64,000 nucleotides of DNA. It comes from an uncultured Pseudodesulfovibrio sp. GTDB lineage: Bacteria > Desulfobacterota > Desulfovibrionia > Desulfovibrionales > Desulfovibrionaceae. Of the stretch, positions 28,010 to 36,943 are shown piece after piece. Location: contig NZ_OY760059.1 in NCBI RefSeq assembly GCF_963662885.1, forward strand, positions 1,054,001 through 1,118,000. Reading direction: 5' to 3'. The position numbers and the translations under genes are program-made. Below the pieces are notes generated by a model. It was not told the origin of the DNA. It made no database searches and saw nothing but the letters and a program-made list of their open reading frames with translations. The first letter of the stretch is position 1, and each line of letters begins with the position of its first letter.

Positions 28010-29431
28010 ATGCTATTTTTCTTCGGCTGCATAGCCCTGCTCATCGCGGGTTATTTCATTTACGGCACGTTCGTTGACCGTGTCTTCGGTTCGGACGAGA
28101 ACCGTGTCACCCCGGCCATCGCCATGGCCGACGGCATCGACTACATGGTCATGCCCAAATGGAAGCTCATCTTCATTCAGGTGCTCGACATCGCGGGCAT
28201 CGGCCCCATCTTCGGCCCCATCCTGGGTGCGCTTTACGGCCCCGTGGCCATGATCTGGATCGTCATCGGCTGCATCTTCGGCGGCGCGGTGCACGACTAC
28301 TTCTCCGGCATGCTCTCGATTCGTAACAACGGAGCATCCATCCCCGAGGTGGTCGGCGAATATCTCGGCATGCCCGCCCGTCAGGTCATGCGCCTGTTCT
28401 CGTTCATCCTGCTCATGCTCGTGGGCGTCGTCTTCGTGCTCTCCCCGGCCAAGCTTCTGAACGGCCTGACCGGCGTCAACACCGGCCTGCTGGTCGCCTG
28501 CATCTTCGGTTACTACTTCCTGGCCACCATTCTGCCCATCGACAAGATCATCGGCCGCATCTACCCGCTGCTCGGCTTCCTGCTCCTGGCCATGACCACC
28601 GCCCTGTTCGTGGCGCTGATGTTCTCCAGCCACCAGGTGCTGCCGAACCTGAACTTCAGCAACATGCATCCGGCCGACAAGCCCATCTGGCCGCTGCTCT
28701 TCATCACCATCTCCTGCAGCGCCATCTCCGGCTTCCACTCCACCCAGTCCCCGCTCATGGCGCGCTGCGTCGAGAATGAGCGCCAGGGTCGCGCCGTGTT
28801 CTACGGTTCCATGATCATCGAAGGCATCATCGGCCTGATCTGGTGTGCGCTGGGCGTGTCCTTCTACGACAACCCGCAGGCTCTGTCCGCGGTCATCGCT
28901 TCCGGCTCCCCGTCCGCGGTCGTGGCCGAGGTCTCCCACTCCCTGCTCGGCTCCATCGGCGGCGGCCTGGCCATCCTGGCCGTCATCGTCCTGCCGATCA
29001 CCAGCGGCGACACCGCGTTCCGGTCCACCCGCCTGATCGTGGCCGAGACCTTCAAGATGAAGCAGGAGGCCGTCAGCAAGCGTCTGCTGATCTCCGTGCC
29101 GCTGTTCGTCATCGGCTACATCATCTCCACCCAGAACTTCTCGACCATCTGGCGGTACTTCGGCTTCTCCAACCAGTGCCTGAGCGCCCTGGTCCTGTGG
29201 GCGTCCGCCGCCTATCTGGCCCAGCGCGGCAAGCTGCACTGGATCGCCACCCTGCCCGCCGTCTTCATGACTGCGGTCTGCGTGACCTTCATCGCCAACG
29301 CCAAGATCGGTTTCAGCCTGGGTTACGACACCTCCGTGATCATCGGCCTGATCGGTGCCGCGATCGTCTTCGCCCTGTTCCTCTTCAAGTACGTCTTCTC
29401 CGGAAAGACCACAGCGGAAACCTCCGCCTAG
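28010..29431 (+). CDS. CstA-family transporter (pyruvate/peptide, BtsT-like)
   Basis: A 473-residue polytopic protein of the carbon-starvation CstA family. Hallmarks include FGPILGALYGP, GCIFGGAVHDYFSGMLSIRN, ITISCSAISGFHSTQSPLMAR and ITSGDTAFRSTRL. It is shorter than E. coli CstA/BtsT (about 700 residues), as usual in deltaproteobacteria. The family imports pyruvate or peptides with protons. Being directly behind a LytS/LytTR pair strongly suggests pyruvate uptake controlled by external pyruvate. A strong GGAGG precedes the ATG at 28010. Confidence 0.92.
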   Translation: MLFFFGCIALLIAGYFIYGTFVDRVFGSDENRVTPAIAMADGIDYMVMPKWKLIFIQVLDIAGIGPIFGPILGALYGPVAMIWIVIGCIFGGAVHDYFSGMLSIRNNGASIPEVVGEYLGMPARQVMRLFSFILLMLVGVVFVLSPAKLLNGLTGVNTGLLVACIFGYYFLATILPIDKIIGRIYPLLGFLLLAMTTALFVALMFSSHQVLPNLNFSNMHPADKPIWPLLFITISCSAISGFHSTQSPLMARCVENERQGRAVFYGSMIIEGIIGLIWCALGVSFYDNPQALSAVIASGSPSAVVAEVSHSLLGSIGGGLAILAVIVLPITSGDTAFRSTRLIVAETFKMKQEAVSKRLLISVPLFVIGYIISTQNFSTIWRYFGFSNQCLSALVLWASAAYLAQRGKLHWIATLPAVFMTAVCVTFIANAKIGFSLGYDTSVIIGLIGAAIVFALFLFKYVFSGKTTAETSA

Positions 29432-29469
29432 CCAAGCCGCAACAGGCTCGACAGGCATTGCAATAGAAA

Positions 29470-29500
29470 AGGCCCGCCCCGAAAGGAGCGGGCCTCTTCG
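29470..29500 (+). terminator. Probable terminator after the CstA-family gene
   Basis: AGGCCCGC (29470-29477) pairs with GCGGGCCT (29488-29495), followed by a short TCTT tract and preceded by AAAA. Confidence 0.65.
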
Positions 29501-29582
29501 CGTGGACGCGGCGTTGACTTTGCGGACGGCGCCCGGCATCTGAACGCTGTTTTGACAAAACGTGACGGAAAGGGATGAGCGC

Positions 29583-30446
29583 ATGCAGGGATGGAAGAAG
29601 ATGACCAGGGAAGAGACGGACAGGGAGTACAACGCGGTGGCGTCAGTCCCCGACCTCTCGCCCTACATGGAGTACGACGCCGAGGCCAACGCGCGGGCGC
29701 GGCGCGACCTTCGCCCTGCCGAAGGCGTCGCGTACGGGGCATCAAGCGACGAGACCGTGGATATCTTCCCGGCACATGAGCCGGACGCGCCGGTGCTGTT
29801 CTTCATCCACGGCGGGTACTGGAAGAGCATGCGCAGCAGCGACTTTCATCTCATCGCCAACGGGCTCGTGCCCAAGGGGGTCACCGTGGTCCTGCCCAAC
29901 TATTCCCTATGCCCGGCGGTCTCCATGGACGAAATCACCCGGCAAAACCGGGCCGCCCTGGCCTGGACGCATGCGCACGCATCCGGCCACAACGGTTCCC
30001 CGGACAAACTCTTCGTCTGTGGCCATTCGGCCGGGGGCCAGCAGGCGGGGATGCTCGCCTCCACGGACTGGACGGCGCTCGGGCTGCCCGCCGACGCGGT
30101 CAAGGGCGTTCTGCCTGTCAGCGGCCTCTACGACCTCGCGCCCCTGGCCGACTCCTGGCTGCAGCCGACGCTGCGGCTGACCGAGGCACTCATCGAGGAA
30201 CAGAGCCCGCTTCGAAATGTCCCGGCGGACGGGCCACCGCTGTACGTCTCCGTGGGCGGGGAGGAGTCGTCCGAGTTCAGGCGGCAGGCGCGGGAATACT
30301 TGGCCGCGTGGCGCGAGCGGGGCAATATGGGCGAGCTGTTCGTCCAGGAGGACAGGAACCACTTCACCTCGTTCAGGGATTTCGACAGACCCGACGGCGA
30401 GCTGACCGTCCGGGTGCTAGGCTTCATGGAGCGTTGCCTCGGCTGA
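29583..30446 (+). CDS. Alpha/beta hydrolase, kynurenine-formamidase-like
   Basis: A 287-residue alpha/beta hydrolase. The oxyanion segment FFIHGGYWKS carries the HGGYW motif of kynurenine formamidases and related esterases. The nucleophile elbow is CGHSAGGQQ, and the late NHFTSF segment gives the catalytic His. No signal peptide is seen. ATG 29583 has AAGGG at good spacing; a GTG at 29562 is the longer option. No tryptophan-catabolism neighbours are present, so a formamidase role is only a possibility and a general carboxylesterase is equally likely. Confidence 0.82.
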   Translation: MQGWKKMTREETDREYNAVASVPDLSPYMEYDAEANARARRDLRPAEGVAYGASSDETVDIFPAHEPDAPVLFFIHGGYWKSMRSSDFHLIANGLVPKGVTVVLPNYSLCPAVSMDEITRQNRAALAWTHAHASGHNGSPDKLFVCGHSAGGQQAGMLASTDWTALGLPADAVKGVLPVSGLYDLAPLADSWLQPTLRLTEALIEEQSPLRNVPADGPPLYVSVGGEESSEFRRQAREYLAAWRERGNMGELFVQEDRNHFTSFRDFDRPDGELTVRVLGFMERCLG

Positions 30447-30462
30447 TCCGGGAACGCGAAGC

Positions 30463-31260
30463 CTAGCGCTGGATGTCCAGTTCCCGTTTCTTGGTGTAGA
30501 TGAAGCGGACCATCTCGTACTCGAAGGGCGAGCCGGTGGAGTGGTAGCTGAAGGCGGTGTTGGCGCGGATGTTCAGGCCGCGCAGGGCCAGGTCGGCCAG
30601 GTCCAGAGGGCTGCTGTTGTCCATGCCCGCCGCCTGGTACATCATCTCCACTTCCACGTACAGGACCAGGATGTCGCCGCCGAAGCCTACGGCGTCGCGC
30701 ACATTGGACGGACCCATGATCGGCATGACGAAGTACGGCCCGGGGCCGAGGCCCCAGTAGCCCAGCGTCTGTCCGACGTCCTCGTTCTGGCGCGGCAGCT
30801 TTTCGTTGCGCGAAGCCAGGTCGCGTACGCCGAGCAGGCCGAAGGTGGAGTTGATCGTGAAACGTACGAACGAGATGGCCATCTTTCTGAAACGCCCTTG
30901 AAGCAGGCTGTTCAAGGCGGTGGGCAGCTCGTTGAGGTTGGCGTAGAAATTCTTCACCCCGGTGCGGACCGGCGCCGGGAGGACCATTCTGTACACATTG
31001 GCCGCCGGGAGCATGACGTACTTGTCCAGGGTGGCGTTGACCTCGTACAAGTTGCGGTTCATGGGTTCCCACGGGTCGTAGATGTCCAGGAACTGCAAGG
31101 ACTTGGAAGTCGGATCAGGCCAGTGGTGCACCGTGGTTCTGAACCCGACGGGGCTGGCGCCGGCCTGCGGGTTCGTCACGTCCACGACCTTGGGGCCGCA
31201 GCCGCTCGTGAACAGCAGGACCAGGATGGCCGGAATGAGGATGGTCAGGCGTGTGTTCAC
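30463..31260 (-). CDS. mlaA: MlaA-family outer-membrane lipoprotein
   Basis: A 265-residue lipoprotein (lipobox TSGC, Cys21) with the MlaA/VacJ signature: DPWEPMNRNLYEVN, LNELPTALNSLLQG, GQTLGYWGLGPGPYFVMP and GPSNVRDAVG. It removes mislocalised phospholipid from the outer leaflet of the outer membrane, normally working with MlaC and MlaFEDB, which are not in this window. It starts with GTG at 31260, overlapping the stop of the upstream hydrolase gene by two bases (GTGA), so the pair is translationally coupled. Confidence 0.92.
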   Translation of the reverse strand: MNTRLTILIPAILVLLFTSGCGPKVVDVTNPQAGASPVGFRTTVHHWPDPTSKSLQFLDIYDPWEPMNRNLYEVNATLDKYVMLPAANVYRMVLPAPVRTGVKNFYANLNELPTALNSLLQGRFRKMAISFVRFTINSTFGLLGVRDLASRNEKLPRQNEDVGQTLGYWGLGPGPYFVMPIMGPSNVRDAVGFGGDILVLYVEVEMMYQAAGMDNSSPLDLADLALRGLNIRANTAFSYHSTGSPFEYEMVRFIYTKKRELDIQR

Positions 31261-32525
31261 AGCTTCACCATTTCCTTGATCATCCGGACAAACGCCGGGT
31301 GCATCATGTTCCCGCAGTGTCCGCCGTGTTCAAACAGGTGCGCCCGCTCGTGGAATACCGTCTCGAGAAAATTCACATCCTGCGGGTTCAGGATGACGTC
31401 GTCCTTGGTGCCCACCACCGTGACCTTGTCAGCATTTTGCAGCCAGTCGCGGATGGACTCCAGGCTGCACCGCCAAGTCACTCCGGCGCGAGTGATGGTC
31501 GGATCGTTGTAGCGCAGGTAGGGCAGCAGAAACTCGTCCAGATAGCCCTCGAACGGGATGTCGAAAGCCTGCTGCGCGTAGGGCAGCAGAGGGGTGGACG
31601 TCTTGAGCGGATAGTGGCCCGGAGGGACGAGATATTCCGCTTGCAGGCAGACGTCGGAGCTGAAGATCATGGATGCGGAAGAGACCCGGAATGCGGCTGC
31701 GATCAGAGTCTTGAGGTCGCGTTCGTCCAGGTGGATGTCCGTGATCATGTCGTACATGAAATCGTCATCCAGGTCGGTCACTTCTGCGTGCAGGTAGTAG
31801 TCGGAAAAACGGTCGATGAATCCCTGGATCTCGCGGTGTACCGTGCTCCGGCCGAGACTCTCCGGAGTCAGCCAGGAATCCAGACGGGTCACCGAGCTGA
31901 TCAGGGAAACGGGCGGGTTGATCATCAGGACGTGTTTGAAGTCGAACTCGTGCGTGTCGGCGTCCTGCCTGGCCAGAAAGGCCGCGTGCAATGCGCCCAG
32001 GCTGTACCCGGATATGCTGTACCCGGTGATCTCGCAGTCCTTGACGAGCTCTTCGCGAACCCAGCCCATGATCCGGTCCAGATCGGCCACGTCGTAAGGC
32101 ACGTACCCCGGGACCCGGTGCTCCGAGGCGCTGATGATGAAATTCATGTGCGTGGGCGAGGACAGGGCGGCCACATGATACCCGGCCTCGAAGAAGACCT
32201 GGGTCAGAAAGGCCATCTTGGCGGAATTGTGCTCCGCCCCCGTGCCCGCAATGACGAACATGAGCGGAGCCGGGTGGTCCTGCAACGCGGTGGTGAAGAA
32301 CATGTCCCGGCTGTAGGAAAAGACATCCGGCACCTGCCGGTTTTCGATACGAATGGCCCGTACGTCGGGACGAACCGGATTCTCAAACAGGTAGCGCGCC
32401 TTGGCCGGGGTGCCCAGAACCGTGGCCCGGTAGGGGTCGGAGAAAGGATACGGCATCTCGTCCGCAGCCGATGCGGCTGCCGGCAGGAGCAGTAAAACAA
32501 GGACAAGGGCTAGGGCCGTTCGCAT
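31257..32525 (-). CDS. Secreted serine hydrolase (alpha/beta fold)
   Basis: A 422-residue protein with a signal peptide (MRTALALVLVLLLLPAAASA). The alpha/beta core contains VIAGTGAEHNSAK and the nucleophile elbow SISGYSLGALHA with Ser175. A likely catalytic Asp lies in VVGTKDDVILNP and His in HGGHCGNM. It should act in the periplasm. Its stop overlaps the start of mlaA, which suggests a role with MlaA, for example on misplaced outer-membrane lipid. In-frame codons upstream to 32675 precede the signal peptide and are excluded. No clear ribosome site is seen before ATG 32525. Confidence 0.83.
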   Translation of the reverse strand: MRTALALVLVLLLLPAAASAADEMPYPFSDPYRATVLGTPAKARYLFENPVRPDVRAIRIENRQVPDVFSYSRDMFFTTALQDHPAPLMFVIAGTGAEHNSAKMAFLTQVFFEAGYHVAALSSPTHMNFIISASEHRVPGYVPYDVADLDRIMGWVREELVKDCEITGYSISGYSLGALHAAFLARQDADTHEFDFKHVLMINPPVSLISSVTRLDSWLTPESLGRSTVHREIQGFIDRFSDYYLHAEVTDLDDDFMYDMITDIHLDERDLKTLIAAAFRVSSASMIFSSDVCLQAEYLVPPGHYPLKTSTPLLPYAQQAFDIPFEGYLDEFLLPYLRYNDPTITRAGVTWRCSLESIRDWLQNADKVTVVGTKDDVILNPQDVNFLETVFHERAHLFEHGGHCGNMMHPAFVRMIKEMVKL

Positions 32526-32775
32526 AGTTTCAGGGGGTAAAAGTATCCGGACCGGGCCGGTGGTGCTTGATCTTACTAGCCCGATGGCGGGAGAAAAGCA
32601 ATGATCTCGGACAATACCCGTAGTTCTCTTCGAATTTCGCAGACCTGTGGAGCGAGTATGATTTTTTGTGCGCATATGATGTTCTGTCCGACATAATGTG
32701 GTATGCAGACGGTACTAGGACTACCGGGTGGCCCGGACCTCCTTGCCCAATCAGTATAAAAACACCGGAGGGAAC

Positions 32776-33240
32776 ATGATCGTTATCAACGTGAACGGAA
32801 AGGATCATCGGGTCGATGTGGACCCTGATACCCCCTTGTTGTGGGTCCTGCGCGACGAAATAGGGATCACCAGCGTCAAATACGGCTGCGGTGAGGGGAT
32901 GTGCGGCGTGTGCACGGTACTCATCGACGGCGCGGCCGAGCGGTCCTGCGTGACCCCGGTTTCCAGTGTGGGCGAGGGCAAGGTGGTGACCATCGAAGGG
33001 CTGCCCGAGGACCATCCCGTGAAGCAGGCCTGGTTGGAGCATCAGGTGCCACAGTGCGGTTACTGTCAGCCCGGCATGATGCTCCAGGCCGTGGACGTGC
33101 TCACGCATGGCGGTGATACGTCAGAAGCGGGCCTGGCCGCAGCCATGGATGATTTCACCTGCCGCTGCGGCACCCATCCGAGGGTTCTGCCGGCCATGAA
33201 GCAGGCGGCCGAAACAATGAAGAAGGGGAGCAAGTCATGA
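32776..33240 (+). CDS. [2Fe-2S] subunit of IorAB-type molybdenum hydroxylase
   Basis: A 154-residue electron-transfer subunit with two [2Fe-2S] clusters. The plant-ferredoxin-type cluster uses Cys38, Cys43, Cys46 and Cys58 (CGEGMCGVC...C). The second, in the helical domain, uses Cys94, Cys97, Cys129 and Cys131 (CGYC...CRC). It pairs with the molybdopterin subunit whose ATG overlaps its stop (ATGA). It has no signal of its own and would be carried across the membrane by the Tat-tagged large subunit. GGAGGG precedes the ATG. Confidence 0.93.
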   Translation: MIVINVNGKDHRVDVDPDTPLLWVLRDEIGITSVKYGCGEGMCGVCTVLIDGAAERSCVTPVSSVGEGKVVTIEGLPEDHPVKQAWLEHQVPQCGYCQPGMMLQAVDVLTHGGDTSEAGLAAAMDDFTCRCGTHPRVLPAMKQAAETMKKGSKS

Positions 33241-35378
33241 CCAATGAAATGACCCGACGCCGGTTTTTGAAGGACGGCTGTCTGGCCCTGGCTGTGGCCG
33301 CCGTGCCCGGCGGCATGACTCTGGTCAACGTCACCCAGGCCCTGGCTGCCGACAAGAATTTTCAACCGCACGCCTTTCTGGAGATAGCGCCTGACGATTC
33401 CATCACCGTATGGGTCGGCCAGACCAATCTGGGGCAGGGAACGCACACCTGTATCGCCATGATCATCGCCGACGAACTGGACGCGGACTGGCGCCGTATC
33501 GGTGTGAAGATGGCCCTGGCCGCCGACGTCTTCAAGGACCCGGTCTGGGGCGTCCAGCTCACGGCCGGGAGTACCAGTATCCGCCGTCGCTGGGACCTGT
33601 TGCGGTCCGTCGGGGCCGCGGCCCGGCTCATGCTGATCCGCGCGGCAGCCGGGAAATGGGGCGTGGACCCGGCCAAGTGTTCGTCCAAGGAAAGCCGTGT
33701 CATCGGCCCGGACGGGCGGAGCATGAGTTACGGCGAACTGGTCGGCGCGGCCTCTGCCCAGCCTGTCCCGGAAAAGCCTTCCTTCAAGGAGCGCAAGGAT
33801 TACGGCATCATGGGCACCTACCGGCAACGGCTGGACATGGTCGACAAGATCCAGGGGCGCACGGAGTTCGGCCTGGACTTCAAGGTGCCGGATATGCTCA
33901 TCGCGGTCATGGACCGCCCCAAAAGCTACGGGGCCAAGCCCGAGTCCTATGACGAAAAGGCGGCTTTGGCGGTCAAGGGCGTGGAAAAGGTGGTGCGTCA
34001 GGACGACAAGATTGCCGTGTTGGCGACCAGCACCTATGCCGCACTCAAGGGGCGCGAGGCCCTGGGCACCAAGTGGTCCAAGGGCACCCTGCCCGAACTG
34101 AGCGACGAGTACATCGCCGATCTCTTCAAAAGCAAGATGGAGGGTTCCGGCGCCATAAAGAGCAAGGGCGACGCGGACAAGGCCCTTTCCGAGTCCGCGA
34201 CGACCATCGAGGCCACCTACTCGGTGCCGTTCATGGCCCACGCGCAGCTCGAGCCTTCCAACTGCACGGCCTTTGTCGAAAAGGACCGTTGTCGAATCTG
34301 GGTTCCGATTCAGGGACAGACCGATTCGCTGATGGCTGCGGCCGAGATTACGGGGCTGCCCGAGGACAAGATCGAACTGATGACCACCCCTTGCGGTGGT
34401 GGGTTCGGCAGACGCATCGAGTCCGATGTCGTCGCCGAGACCGTGTCCCTGTCCAAATCGGTGTCCCGCCCGGTCAAGCTCATGTGGACCCGCGAGGACG
34501 AGTTCGGGGACGACGTGTACCGTCCGGCCAGCGTCTGCCGGACTCGGGGCGGGCTGGACGCCAAGGGCAACCTGACCGCCTTGCGGCACAAGATCGCCTC
34601 GCCGTCCATCCTGTCCAGGGTGCAGCCTGAAGCGGTCAAGAACGGCATGGACTCCTCGTCCATCCAGGGGCTCGACGACATGCCCTACAAGCTCGACAAC
34701 CTGCTGGTCGACTACGCGCTCGTGGACCTGCCCATGCGTGTCGGCTGGCTGCGTTCCATCGCCTATTCCAACAACGTCTTCCCGGTGGAGTCCTTCATGG
34801 ACGAACTGGCCTACAAGGCGGGCCGCGATCCGGTCGAGTTCCGCCTGTCCATGCTCGAACCCGGATCCCGCGCCTACAAGGCCCTGAGCCTGCTGGCGGA
34901 GAAGTCGGGCTGGAACACCCCGGCCCCCAAGGGCGTGGGGCGCGGCATCGCCATGACCGAATGCTTCGAGACCGTGGTTGCGCACATGGCCGAGGTCTCG
35001 GTGGATCGCTCCACCGGTGCGGTCACCGTGCAGCGCATCGTCGGTGTGGTGGACTCCGGCATCTCGGTCTACCCGGACGCGCTCACGGCCCAGATGGAGG
35101 GTGGAGCGATCATGGGGCTATCCATGACCTTCAATGAGGCCATGCGCTTCGCAAACGGCGGTGCACAGACCGAGAACTTTAGCGGTTACCCCATTCTGAG
35201 CATGACCCAGGTGCCCAAGATGGAGTTCCATCTGGCCGACAGCGGAGCCAAGGCTGGCGGTATCGGTGAACCGAGCGTCCCCTCCGTCCCCCCGGCCGTG
35301 ACCAACGCCATCTTCGCCGCCACCGGAGTCCGGTTGAGGGATCTGCCTTTGGACACCGCCAAGCTGAAGAAGGGATAA
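33237..35378 (+). CDS. Molybdopterin subunit of IorB/aldehyde-oxidoreductase-type enzyme
   Basis: A 713-residue xanthine-oxidase-family catalytic subunit. The N-terminus has a twin-arginine signal (TRRRFLKDGCLALAVAA), so the folded complex is exported. Cofactor regions are GQTNLGQGTHT, TTPCGGGFGRRIESD and the late GGIGEPSVPSVPPAVTNAI, whose Glu is the expected catalytic residue. The duplicated C-terminal fold and two-subunit layout match isoquinoline 1-oxidoreductase and membrane aldehyde dehydrogenases. There is no cytochrome c subunit or maturation gene nearby, so the electron acceptor is unknown. Substrate is probably an aldehyde or N-heterocycle. Confidence 0.9.
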   Translation: MTNEMTRRRFLKDGCLALAVAAVPGGMTLVNVTQALAADKNFQPHAFLEIAPDDSITVWVGQTNLGQGTHTCIAMIIADELDADWRRIGVKMALAADVFKDPVWGVQLTAGSTSIRRRWDLLRSVGAAARLMLIRAAAGKWGVDPAKCSSKESRVIGPDGRSMSYGELVGAASAQPVPEKPSFKERKDYGIMGTYRQRLDMVDKIQGRTEFGLDFKVPDMLIAVMDRPKSYGAKPESYDEKAALAVKGVEKVVRQDDKIAVLATSTYAALKGREALGTKWSKGTLPELSDEYIADLFKSKMEGSGAIKSKGDADKALSESATTIEATYSVPFMAHAQLEPSNCTAFVEKDRCRIWVPIQGQTDSLMAAAEITGLPEDKIELMTTPCGGGFGRRIESDVVAETVSLSKSVSRPVKLMWTREDEFGDDVYRPASVCRTRGGLDAKGNLTALRHKIASPSILSRVQPEAVKNGMDSSSIQGLDDMPYKLDNLLVDYALVDLPMRVGWLRSIAYSNNVFPVESFMDELAYKAGRDPVEFRLSMLEPGSRAYKALSLLAEKSGWNTPAPKGVGRGIAMTECFETVVAHMAEVSVDRSTGAVTVQRIVGVVDSGISVYPDALTAQMEGGAIMGLSMTFNEAMRFANGGAQTENFSGYPILSMTQVPKMEFHLADSGAKAGGIGEPSVPSVPPAVTNAIFAATGVRLRDLPLDTAKLKKG

Positions 35379-35395
35379 TCGTGTAAAAGAACAAC

Positions 35396-35440
35396 AAACA
35401 AGCAAAAAGCCGCCTTACAGGGCGGCTTTTTGCTTGTTTT
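35396..35440 (+). terminator. Strong intrinsic terminator
   Basis: A 19-base arm (35396-35414, ending AAAAAGCCGCC) pairs with GGCGGCTTTTTGCTTGTTT (35421-35439). It closes the oxidoreductase operon. Confidence 0.9.
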
Positions 35441-35557
35441 CCGGGGAGAGAATCCCGGACACGGCCTCCCCTGTTTCGGGGGATGGCCTATTGTACTCCT
35501 GGTAATAGCACAAACGATAAAATTGGACGTATAAAACGATAAAAAGCGAGGTCTTGC

Positions 35558-36496
35558 ATGCCGGGTGCATATGCGCATTTGACCATGGTGAATCAGATCA
35601 AGACGCCGGATGCCCTGGATTCCATTCAGGGGTTCACCGGGCCGATGAAGTTCGCCGTGACCCTGTGGCTCAAATTCCTGGAGCTGGGCGCAGTTGGTCC
35701 GGACTATCCCTACCTGTCGGTGTTGCATCACGATGCCCAGCATTGGGCGGACGCCATGCATCACAATCGGGTGGGCGACCGCCTCAAGGCGGGAATCGAG
35801 TTCGTGCGCGGCCTGACCGGCCCGGCGCGCGACAAGAGTTTTGTCTGGCTGCTGGGCTTTGCCTCGCACATCGCCACGGATGTGACCATCCATCCGGTGG
35901 TGACGGAAAAAGTGGGTGAGTACGAGGAAAACAAGGCTGACCATCGGACCTGCGAAATGCATCAGGACGTCCACATTTTCCAACAGATGCAGTTCGGTCC
36001 CATCAGCCAGGCCGAACTGATCCGGACCCGGATCGGTGCCTGCAACGCTCCGGGCGGAGACGGAACGCTGGACCCCGACGTCCTGTCGACGTGGGAGAAC
36101 ATGATGACCTCGGTCTCGGACCCGGCTGAGCGGAAGGAACATCCCCTGGACGTGAACGGCTGGCACCGGAACTTCAAGTCCATTCTCGACAAGGCCGAGG
36201 AGACGTCGCGTCTGCCCGCCCTGGCTCGGCACGTTCTCGATGGATTGGGCATCGTCTATCCCAGGGTGGACGAGGTGAAGCAGACATACATAAAGGCCCT
36301 CAAGGTCCCGGGAGGGGGCGTCATGCATTATGACGAAATTTTCCAGAAGGCGCTGCATAACGTCCGCGCCCTGTGGTCGGTGGTAGGGCGAGGATGTTTC
36401 GGTATCGACGACGAGTACGAGCGGGCCATTTACAACTGGGATCTCGATTCTGGCAAGCGCACCGAGGACGGGCAACTGCAATACTGGAGCGTATAA
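35558..36496 (+). CDS. Zinc-dependent phospholipase C-like protein
   Basis: A 312-residue protein of the Zn_dep_PLPC fold. The metal-binding His/Asp pattern is visible: AYAHLTM at the start, LGAVGPDYPYL, HHDAQHWADAMHH and GFASHIATDVTIHPVV. This matches the trinuclear-zinc site of phospholipase C/S1-P1 nuclease proteins. There is no signal peptide, unlike secreted clostridial enzymes. It is followed after one base by a lipoprotein gene and then by a class 3 lipase, which supports a lipid-related function. Confidence 0.8.
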   Translation: MPGAYAHLTMVNQIKTPDALDSIQGFTGPMKFAVTLWLKFLELGAVGPDYPYLSVLHHDAQHWADAMHHNRVGDRLKAGIEFVRGLTGPARDKSFVWLLGFASHIATDVTIHPVVTEKVGEYEENKADHRTCEMHQDVHIFQQMQFGPISQAELIRTRIGACNAPGGDGTLDPDVLSTWENMMTSVSDPAERKEHPLDVNGWHRNFKSILDKAEETSRLPALARHVLDGLGIVYPRVDEVKQTYIKALKVPGGGVMHYDEIFQKALHNVRALWSVVGRGCFGIDDEYERAIYNWDLDSGKRTEDGQLQYWSV

Positions 36497-36497
36497 C

Positions 36498-36917
36498 ATG
36501 AAACGGATTCAGGCGATCGTATCCGTCATTGCGGTGCTGCTGGCGCTCCTTTGGGGCTGCGCCGGGCAGCCGAATCAGGAAATGAACATACTGGGAGTGG
36601 AATTGAATTCCCTGACCACTGCCGCCCAGGGCTATGAGGCCTACATGCACCCCGACCCCCGGATGGGAGACCGGGAGTTTCTCGAAAACGCGACCGCCGG
36701 CGATCCGAGTCTGCTGGCCCCGTTTGAGGGGTATGTGCTGCATGTGGAGCGGGCCGGAGGCTGGGTCGGTATCATCGTCTGCACGCGTGACGGCGAGGGC
36801 GTGTTGCAGGACGCGGGCTGCACGCCCGAGCTGGATCGAAGACTGTGGGAAGATGGACCGATCTCCTGCGGCAGGGTGCCGTCCGTACTGTCCGTGTGCG
36901 GACCGGCCAGGGAGTAG
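36498..36917 (+). CDS. Hypothetical lipoprotein
   Basis: A 139-residue protein with a signal and lipobox (LLWGC, Cys21). The mature part has a [21 protein letters not shown] segment and four cysteines that could form disulfides in the periplasm. I do not recognise a family. It starts one base after the phospholipase-like gene and precedes the lipase gene, so it is probably co-expressed with both. Confidence 0.72.
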   Translation: MKRIQAIVSVIAVLLALLWGCAGQPNQEMNILGVELNSLTTAAQGYEAYMHPDPRMGDREFLENATAGDPSLLAPFEGYVLHVERAGGWVGIIVCTRDGEGVLQDAGCTPELDRRLWEDGPISCGRVPSVLSVCGPARE

Positions 36918-36943
36918 AACCATGTAAAAAAAGGAGCAGGATT

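Noticed and set aside
28013..29632. 539-codon open frame antisense to the CstA-family gene
   Set aside because: It is a shadow of a clear membrane transporter; no domain, only Asp/Gly/His/Gln-rich composition.
33066..34985. 639-codon open frame antisense to the molybdopterin subunit
   Set aside because: The plus-strand gene has unmistakable cofactor motifs, and the antisense frame has none.
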